The notes beneath the pieces were generated by a model. It did no database searches. It saw nothing but the letters and a program-made list of their open reading frames with translations, and was not told the origin of the DNA. Shown here in pieces: positions 6,421-11,211 of a DNA stretch of 11,211 nt; position 1 is the first letter of the stretch, and every line of letters begins with the position of its first letter. The DNA is taken from assembly GCA_002292185.1 (NCBI GenBank), contig DBBL01000152.1, positions 23,915-35,125 of the forward strand, read 5' to 3'. The position numbers and the translations under genes were made by a program. The DNA is from Akkermansiaceae bacterium UBA985 (GTDB taxonomy: Bacteria > Verrucomicrobiota > Verrucomicrobiia > Verrucomicrobiales > Akkermansiaceae).

Positions 6421-7311
6421 CTATTGAGCCGCTTTAAGCAACCACTTTCTGAGATCTTGCGCGGCTATTAAAGTGCGCTCAAGACGCAGATCCCTATTAC
6501 CAATCCAAGTCTGGGACGAATACACTGGGTGGGTCAACCAGGCTGAGGGCACGACACCATTACGAGATTCCATCGCTGAGCTTCCCTCTGTGAGCGAATT
6601 CCACCAAGCAATATCAACAGGAGACTTCGTCTGCATTTGCCAGGCCGAATCCCCAGCCGATGGCATCTCACCCATTGTCTGTAATCCGATGATTCCAGAG
6701 CAGCTTTCGCCTGATTTCAAACAACGTTTTAATAGCCATTGGTTCTGGTCTTGAACTGCCTCGTTGTAAGGCATGAAAACAAAGCGAATCGTGCGCGCCG
6801 GTTTTTCGCGAGCCATGGATGATGCTAACATCATCATAGTGGATACCGTATTTGCATCAGCATCTGCACCAGCGCCGGCAAAGGAGACAGCGGCAAAGAT
6901 AACCTCTTGCGGCCTTTCTTCTCCAAGAATTTCCACCGATAAGCTTTTCCATAACAACCCGTGAGCAGCTTCCCCCTCTGACCTACGCACCGGGTAGCCC
7001 ACATTCTGGGGCCCTAGGCGACCTTCTATCATGGACGCCGCCCTGAGCAATCCAGCCCTTCCCGCTTCCGTTTCGATTTCCCGTTCACCGATGCGGCGGG
7101 TGAATTTATCCACCATATCTTCTAAATCACTGACCCGAAGTCCATGAGACACAATAACCGCATGGTTTTTCTCATCCTCACGCTCGAGGTAAAAATACAT
7201 GAACATGAAGATAATAGTTCCAAGCACTACCCCTACAGGTAAAACCATCAGTAGTATTTTATAGATGCGCGGGGAGCTATCATCGGCATGCGTCGCTGTT
7301 GTATCAGGCAT
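6421..7311 (-). CDS. Membrane-anchored M28-peptidase-like protein, probably non-catalytic
   Basis: The 296-aa protein has a short polar N-terminus and one membrane segment at about 17-41, so most of it is probably periplasmic. Residues about 85-290 follow the layout of M28 zinc aminopeptidases. A helix LLRAASMIEGRLG is followed by GYPVRR, then VIFAAVSF (137-144) where the family has a GAHYD-type strand. ADADANTVSTM (150-160) falls where GADDNASG is expected. RTIRFVFMPYNEA (173-185) falls where RFxFFxGEE is expected, and IIGLQTMGEM (207-216) where the LDMxG strand is expected. The His is absent, the catalytic Glu position is Asn (N183), and the LDM Asp is Gln (Q211), so it is probably not a peptidase. 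It starts 32 nt after the lpxB stop and is probably cotranscribed with it. No Shine-Dalgarno is seen. The fold call rests on motif memory. Confidence 0.85.
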   Translation of the reverse strand: MPDTTATHADDSSPRIYKILLMVLPVGVVLGTIIFMFMYFYLEREDEKNHAVIVSHGLRVSDLEDMVDKFTRRIGEREIETEAGRAGLLRAASMIEGRLGPQNVGYPVRRSEGEAAHGLLWKSLSVEILGEERPQEVIFAAVSFAGAGADADANTVSTMMMLASSMAREKPARTIRFVFMPYNEAVQDQNQWLLKRCLKSGESCSGIIGLQTMGEMPSAGDSAWQMQTKSPVDIAWWNSLTEGSSAMESRNGVVPSAWLTHPVYSSQTWIGNRDLRLERTLIAAQDLRKWLLKAAQ

Positions 7312-7343
7312 AGAATGAAATAAAAATGAGCTGCTTAAATAGT

Positions 7344-8483
7344 TTACTCGAGCAGTGCCACCACCTCGGAAGCCGCTCTTTGATGAGCACCACTATCACC
7401 AAGTTTAGCTGCTGTCGTCAGTAATTTTTGCCGTAAGGCGTCTCGGCTACCGCTATCGTTCATCAGCCTCGATATGCTTAGCTCAATGCGCCCGGGTTCG
7501 GCGTCACCTTGAATAAATTCCTCAACCACTTCCTCGCCAGCAAGAATATTAACCAAGCCGATATAGTCTAATTTCACCAACAGCTTGCCCATGGCCCAAG
7601 TTGGCCATGAAATTTTGTAAACCAGACAATAAGGAAGCCCCAAAGCAGCTGCCTCAAGAGTAGCCGTTCCACTGGCGACCACACCAGAAGTAGCACGTTG
7701 CATCAAGGAATAGCTTGAACCAGTCCTGATGGTAATCAGAGATTCGGGCAACTTGGCATGCTGAACAATATCACGCATGCGCTGCGCTAATACCTTAGAT
7801 GCAGCAGCAGCCTCAAATTTCCATTCGGGGTTATGTGAATGAATACGCCTGACGGTTTCGACCATAACAGGAAAGAGCCTCGAGACTTCGCGTTCGCGGC
7901 TCCCTGGAAACAAGCCTATCAAGTCTTGCTCACGTGTGACATCTTCACGTTGATGTTCTAACTCATCCACCAGCGGATGCCCGGTGAAAACGGTAGTAAG
8001 TCCCGCCGACTCAAATATCTCTTTTTCAAACGGGAAGATACACAACATAAGGTCAAGAGTCTCAGCCATTTTGGGTATCCTGCCCTTATTCCATGCCCAT
8101 ACTTGGGGGCTAATGTAGTAGACTATTTTTGTGTTCGGTAGGCGCTTTTTAACCGCATGCGCCAGCCGCAAATTGAAACCCGGGTAATCAATCAAAATGA
8201 GCACATCCGGCTTGAGCTCTTCAACCTCCGCAAGCATCTCATTGAAACGCTCTTTAAACCATTGATAATGCTTGAGAACTTCCCATATGCCCATGACCGC
8301 GGCATCCTCGACCCAGTTCGCTAAGCCTTTGCCCGCCACCGCCTGCATCGCAGGCCCGCCTGCACCATGAAATGAAACCGTGGGCACACGGGTAAGCAGC
8401 GCCTCCATCAGGCAGGCTCCATGAGTATCCCCACTGACCTCACCTGCGACAATGTAGATCGATTTCTGATTTGCTCCGCTCAC
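7344..8483 (-). CDS. lpxB: Lipid-A-disaccharide synthase LpxB
   Basis: LpxB joins UDP-2,3-diacylglucosamine to lipid X to make the lipid A disaccharide, a peripheral inner-membrane step of LPS synthesis. Family landmarks appear in order: IYIVAGEVSGDTHGA near the N-terminus, FHGAGG, ILIDYPGFN, YYISPQVWAW, CIFPFE, TGHPLVDE, GLFPGSREREV, SGTATLEAA and KLDYIGLVNILAGEEVVEEF. The frame is open back to an ATG at 8564 (406 aa). I chose GTG 8483 (379 aa) because the family begins just before the VAGE strand. With this start the ILID Asp is residue 99, next to D98 of the E. coli enzyme. A TTG at 8486 is equally possible. The ATG at 8564 would leave only 14 bp to the divergent trmD start. The downstream partner is the M28-like gene. 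Confidence 0.95.
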   Translation of the reverse strand: MSGANQKSIYIVAGEVSGDTHGACLMEALLTRVPTVSFHGAGGPAMQAVAGKGLANWVEDAAVMGIWEVLKHYQWFKERFNEMLAEVEELKPDVLILIDYPGFNLRLAHAVKKRLPNTKIVYYISPQVWAWNKGRIPKMAETLDLMLCIFPFEKEIFESAGLTTVFTGHPLVDELEHQREDVTREQDLIGLFPGSREREVSRLFPVMVETVRRIHSHNPEWKFEAAAASKVLAQRMRDIVQHAKLPESLITIRTGSSYSLMQRATSGVVASGTATLEAAALGLPYCLVYKISWPTWAMGKLLVKLDYIGLVNILAGEEVVEEFIQGDAEPGRIELSISRLMNDSGSRDALRQKLLTTAAKLGDSGAHQRAASEVVALLE

Positions 8484-8578
8484 CAAGACATGGATAGCTA
8501 GGTTAAAAAAAACTGCAAACTTCAATCTTTCTTCTTCCTTCTTGATTGTTGCCCTCAGATTCATGATTCTGAACCCGC

Positions 8579-9253
8579 ATGCGCATTGATATCATCACGC
8601 TTTTCCCGGAAATTGCCCTCAGCCCATTGAGCGATAGCATCATCAAACGCGCACGAGAACAGGGTTTGGTGGACATACACGCCCATCAACTACGCGATTG
8701 GGCCACGGGAAAGCATCGTAAAACAGACGATTATCTCTGTGGTGGTGGTCAAGGAATGCTCATGATGCCAGAGCCAGTTTTCGCAGCTGTAGATGAGCTC
8801 AAACAGGATGACACACGCATCATACTGATGACACCACAGGGCAAACCATTCATACAATCAGACGCCCAGCGCCTCTCCACTTCTCAGCATTTGATTATTC
8901 TGTGTGGTCACTACGAGGGTATAGACCACCGCATTATTGACGCCCTCGTCGACGAGGAAATCTCTATTGGGGACTACATACTCACCAATGGCGCTGTAGC
9001 TGCCGCCGTGCTTACTGATGCCGTCGTTCGGCTATTGCCAGGTGCTTTAGGTGATGCCAGATCATCCTTAGAAGAATCATTCTCTGATCCCAACATGCTC
9101 GAAGCGCCCGCATACACCAAGCCCAATGAGTTTCGTGGCATGAAGGTTCCAGATGTGTTGCTGAGTGGGGATCACGGGAAAATCTCAAGCTGGAAAAAAG
9201 AACAAGCGCTCGCACGCACAAAAGCGAACAGGCCGGATCTGCTGGACAACTAG
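8579..9253 (+). CDS. trmD: tRNA (guanine37-N1)-methyltransferase TrmD
   Basis: TrmD transfers a methyl group from AdoMet to N1 of G37, beside the anticodon, preventing +1 frameshifting. The 224-aa protein shows the SPOUT trefoil-knot landmarks: MRIDIITLFPE at the N-terminus, CGGGQGMLM (54-62), LCGHYEGID (108-116), EEISIGDYILTNG (126-138) and RLLPGALG (151-158). R151 matches E. coli R154. At the position of the catalytic Asp (E. coli D169) there is Glu: the motif reads LEESF with E166. The later PHYTRP motif reads PAYTKP. Length is a little below E. coli TrmD (255 aa). It starts with ATG and no visible Shine-Dalgarno, diverging from lpxB. Its TAG stop shares the palindrome CTAG with the stop of the convergent gene. 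The usual rimM, rpsP and rplS neighbours are absent here. Confidence 0.96.
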   Translation: MRIDIITLFPEIALSPLSDSIIKRAREQGLVDIHAHQLRDWATGKHRKTDDYLCGGGQGMLMMPEPVFAAVDELKQDDTRIILMTPQGKPFIQSDAQRLSTSQHLIILCGHYEGIDHRIIDALVDEEISIGDYILTNGAVAAAVLTDAVVRLLPGALGDARSSLEESFSDPNMLEAPAYTKPNEFRGMKVPDVLLSGDHGKISSWKKEQALARTKANRPDLLDN

Positions 9254-9540
9254 TCCTTTCCTAACATTTTATCGATCTTCGTCACTAGTTTATGAGGGCA
9301 CCTACCCCGCTGATACTTGTTCCACATCACCTCACGTAGCTTATGCAGCAGTTCTTCTGGAATAGGATCATGGTGCTGCCATTCCTCATCTCCCTTTGAT
9401 TGAGAATAGAGTTTCCACTCAGAAGCATGATAGGTGGCACGATAATAAAATGTACCATCGTCACCTTCTTCTCTCCACTGATGTTTCTGCATAGACTTAG
9501 CTAAGCCAAATTTTCTCGAAAGAGAATGCGAAACTTCCAT
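9250..9540 (-). CDS. Small conserved hypothetical protein rich in Trp, His and charged residues
   Basis: The 96-aa soluble protein has no signal peptide or membrane segment. Its core is HQWREE (20-25), then DGTFYYRATYHASEWKL (28-44), then DEEW (51-54), then a helical C-terminus with LREVMWNKYQRGR (68-80) and VTKIDKML (86-93). From memory the pattern WREE...YRATYHG..W...WxKYQRxR resembles a small uncharacterised protein found next to housekeeping genes in Verrucomicrobia; function is unknown. A basic tail following an aromatic beta-sheet could bind nucleic acid, but this is speculation. The stop overlaps the trmD stop by 4 bp. An internal ATG at residue 17, just before the conserved core, is an alternative start. 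It diverges from the CPBP gene with only 32 bp between the starts. Confidence 0.8.
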   Translation of the reverse strand: MEVSHSLSRKFGLAKSMQKHQWREEGDDGTFYYRATYHASEWKLYSQSKGDEEWQHHDPIPEELLHKLREVMWNKYQRGRCPHKLVTKIDKMLGKD

Positions 9541-9572
9541 GATTCAAGTCATTGACGTAAGGCCTTATTTTC

Positions 9573-10610
9573 ATGACAATGCACGCCGTGCTGCGCCTCA
9601 TCCAAAGTGACTTCAGCAAAGTCATCCTCTTTTTCACCCTTACCATTATCGCCTCGGCCATCGCTTCGCCTTGGGTCTATAATGCAGGGATGCTTCTTGC
9701 CGAGGTCGGTCAGTCACGCGCACTGAACCCCCTGCTCGATTGGTTGGCAAATCGCTGTGCAGATGCAACCTTTGCAGCTTTTTATAACTACACGCTGCTG
9801 GGTTGCGCCATCATCTTAGCGGGACCATTTATCATGTGGTTCAGCCTCTCGAATCAAAGCTCCCTGCAACCATCGAAACCATGGCGAATTAGGCTTCCAA
9901 CATCAGCTAACACCAGACAAAACGGGCAGGCCCTATGCCGCAATCCAAAGGCCAAACTTCATCTTGCCATTGGGTTTCTGATCACAGGCAGCCTGGTATC
10001 TATTTCAATATGCTTGCTCGAGATGATCGCTTGGTTTTCGTTTGCTCAGTCGCCTGATTATTGGAGCGCTATTTGCAATGGTGTGGCATCCGCTATCGTC
10101 ATTACCCTGCTGAGTGAGTGGATCTTCCGCGGCATCTTAATGGGTGTTTTCTTACGCGCCATGCGCCCAGCCATGGCGATGGTCTTTATTTCTCTCTTCT
10201 ATGCTATCATCTACTCTCTGTTACCGAACGGGAACGAAATGATCGCCAATCCTGACAAAGCTGACGCTGGATTCAGAATGATTATAACGATCGCCAAGAA
10301 TCTACTAAGCCCCGAAAAGTTCACCTTCAGCTTTATGTTACTTTTCAGTCTTGGCCTTGTTCTTGCTTATGCTCGTTACCGAACAGCATCACTCTGGTTG
10401 CCCATCGGCCTGCATTTCGGCTTCATCTTCCCCTACCAAACTTTGCAGCAACTCACTGAGTCAGGAACACAACATTCTCCCTTGTCGAGACTTCTCATCG
10501 GCACTGATGGAAGATCAGGCCTTTTGCCGTTTTGCCTATTGCTCCTCAGCGCATTACTTGTTCATATTTTCATCCAGGTATCCGAATCAAAACGCAGATC
10601 TGAGACATGA
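9573..10610 (+). CDS. CPBP-family (Abi/CAAX-protease-like) membrane protein with altered active site
   Basis: The 345-aa integral membrane protein has several hydrophobic segments (about 15-40, 70-92, 130-157, 165-180, 190-217, 251-267, 273-288, 317-335). The C-terminal part matches the CPBP intramembrane protease layout. Motif 1, normally EExxxR, reads SEWIFRG (181-187), so the first Glu is Ser while E182 and R186 remain. Motif 2, normally FxxxH, reads YAIIY (210-214), with Tyr for the His. Motif 3, LWLPIGLHFGF, keeps H281. Relatives process prenylated proteins or act in bacteriocin immunity; the substrate here is unknown and proteolysis may be lost. ATGs at 9573 and 9579 are both possible. 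A TAAGG at 9558-9562 gives reasonable spacing to the first. It is followed by comF on the same strand, 55 bp downstream. Confidence 0.85.
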   Translation: MTMHAVLRLIQSDFSKVILFFTLTIIASAIASPWVYNAGMLLAEVGQSRALNPLLDWLANRCADATFAAFYNYTLLGCAIILAGPFIMWFSLSNQSSLQPSKPWRIRLPTSANTRQNGQALCRNPKAKLHLAIGFLITGSLVSISICLLEMIAWFSFAQSPDYWSAICNGVASAIVITLLSEWIFRGILMGVFLRAMRPAMAMVFISLFYAIIYSLLPNGNEMIANPDKADAGFRMIITIAKNLLSPEKFTFSFMLLFSLGLVLAYARYRTASLWLPIGLHFGFIFPYQTLQQLTESGTQHSPLSRLLIGTDGRSGLLPFCLLLLSALLVHIFIQVSESKRRSET

Positions 10611-10622
10611 AATCTGAGACAT
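10598..10622. repeat. 14-bp-period tandem duplication at the CPBP stop codon
   Basis: ATCTGAGACAT occurs at 10598-10608 and again at 10612-10622, separated by GAA. The first copy encodes the last residues of the CPBP protein and supplies the T of its TGA stop (10608-10610). The second copy is non-coding and contributes the GAGACA used in the candidate comF promoter. It looks like a recent local duplication. Confidence 0.85.
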
Positions 10623-10644
10623 AAAAAGCGCCTATTTTTATAAC
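10616..10644 (+). promoter_or_regulatory. Candidate sigma-70-type promoter for comF
   Basis: GAGACA (10616-10621; 4 of 6 to TTGACA), a 17-nt spacer and TATAAC (10639-10644; 5 of 6 to TATAAT). Initiation would fall near 10651, about 15 nt before the comF ATG. An AT-only 7-bp inverted repeat, ATAAAAA (10621-10627) and TTTTTAT (10635-10641), lies within it. Consensus promoters are common by chance in AT-rich DNA. Confidence 0.35.
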
Positions 10645-10665
10645 AACGCGTCGACACTTGCTTCA

Positions 10666-11211
10666 ATGCTAAGCCAAACCAGAAGAATCCTCGATTACAT
10701 TTACCCGGCTCATTGTCACCTTTGCCAATGCCCGCTAACTCATGGCAGGCACTTATGTGAGCCCTGCTCAGAATCTCTAAAATATACACAAGCTCCATTT
10801 TGCAAGCTTTGTGGCGAGTGTTACGATGGTGATATCAGCTCTGATTTCTCCTGCCCTAACTGCAACGACCTCAAGCTCGACTTTGAATTCGCTCGCGCAC
10901 CTCTTCACAGTGACGGTCAAAGCAGGACTTTATTGCATGACTATAAATACCGTCGCCAAATTCATCTTTCCGATACGCTGGGAGACCTACTAAGCATAGG
11001 TCTGGATGACCCCAGATTTACACCATACCTTGATGACGGCATCCTGGTTTCGGTTCCCCTTCATTGGGCAAGGCTTAGAAAAAGAAAATTCAATCAAGCC
11101 GAAGAAATAACGATCCGACTCAAGAAAAAAACGGGCCTACCCTACATCAACGCATTAAAGCGTATCCGCAATACCGCTACCCAAACTCGCTTCAGCCGCT
11201 CCAAGCGCCTT
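10666..11211 (+). CDS. comF: ComF family protein, 5' part (continues past the window edge)
   Basis: The frame stays open from ATG 10666 to the last base, giving 182 codons. The N-terminus carries paired cysteine knuckles: C17/C20 with C31/C34, then C46/C49 with C63/C66. This is the zinc-binding region of ComF-type proteins. The family signature follows: LLHDYKYRRQ (about 91-100), then VPLHWARLRKRKFNQAEE (about 135-152), and near the edge the conserved RIRNTATQTRFSR. The phosphoribosyltransferase PRPP motif (VDDVxTTG type) would lie beyond the window. ComF helps DNA enter the cytoplasm in natural transformation in some bacteria, and its relatives (GntX) occur widely without proven competence roles. 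No Shine-Dalgarno precedes the start. Alignment begins naturally at MLSQTRRILDYIYPAHCHLC, supporting it. Confidence 0.93.
   Translation, partial: MLSQTRRILDYIYPAHCHLCQCPLTHGRHLCEPCSESLKYTQAPFCKLCGECYDGDISSDFSCPNCNDLKLDFEFARAPLHSDGQSRTLLHDYKYRRQIHLSDTLGDLLSIGLDDPRFTPYLDDGILVSVPLHWARLRKRKFNQAEEITIRLKKKTGLPYINALKRIRNTATQTRFSRSKRL

Noticed and set aside
8484..8564. N-terminal extension of lpxB with a hydrophobic stretch
   Set aside because: LpxB has no such leader, and the extension would nearly abut the divergent trmD start. I kept the GTG start but cannot fully exclude the longer form.
9552..9580. Promoter-like pair TTGACG and GACAAT with 17-nt spacing at the CPBP start
   Set aside because: It would start transcription downstream of both candidate ATGs, so it fits only if translation begins at a leaderless GTG, for which there is no support.
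10811..10993. Alternative plus-strand frame inside comF
   Set aside because: The comF frame has the paired cysteines and conserved ComF motifs across the same bases, so the other frame is a shadow.
1..11211. Mobile element, CRISPR array or phage island
   Set aside because: There is no transposase, integrase, spaced direct-repeat array or terminal inverted repeats; the tRNA gene has no repeated 3' fragment in the window that would suggest an attachment site.

Overview
The window looks like ordinary chromosomal DNA of a Gram-negative bacterium. The best guess is Verrucomicrobiota (PVC group). The lipid A gene lpxB, a MsbA-like exporter, and several membrane or small proteins of a type I associate with that phylum point there. 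Base composition is mixed, near half G+C, with no sign of a mobile element, CRISPR array or phage gene. The phylum call is inference from protein style, because no rRNA is present.

Layout from left to right. A minus-strand gene fragment (1-114, perhaps a chorismate-utilising enzyme) diverges from dnaG (primase, plus, 241-2085). Two minus-strand paralogues follow (2097-2906 and 3013-3822). Each is 269 aa with a membrane anchor, a long coiled coil and a shared C-terminal beta-type domain. They diverge from a plus-strand ABC exporter (3989-5713). Next comes a minus-strand block: lpxB (7344-8483), a membrane-anchored M28-peptidase-like protein that appears to lack its metal ligands (6421-7311), tRNA-Ala(GGC) (6227-6299), an intrinsic terminator, and rsfS (5758-6114). 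trmD (plus, 8579-9253) diverges from lpxB and meets a small conserved protein (minus, 9250-9540) at a shared CTAG double stop. A CPBP-family membrane protein with altered active-site motifs (plus, 9573-10610) and the 5' part of comF (plus, 10666 to the window edge) close the window.

Functional themes are replication priming (DnaG), translation (tRNA-Ala, TrmD, RsfS), envelope biogenesis (LpxB, ABC exporter, probably the coiled-coil pair) and DNA uptake or repair (ComF). Genes are tightly packed: three convergent pairs have gaps of 11 bp, 44 bp and a 4-bp overlap, and divergent starts are separated by only tens of bases. Clear Shine-Dalgarno sequences are scarce, so several starts were chosen by protein alignment.

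The best leads are the coiled-coil paralogue pair with its competing hairpins, two proteins that keep an enzyme fold but have lost catalytic residues (M28-like and CPBP), a Glu at the TrmD catalytic Asp position, and rsfS placed directly behind the tRNA terminator. I saw no unmistakably new multi-gene system.
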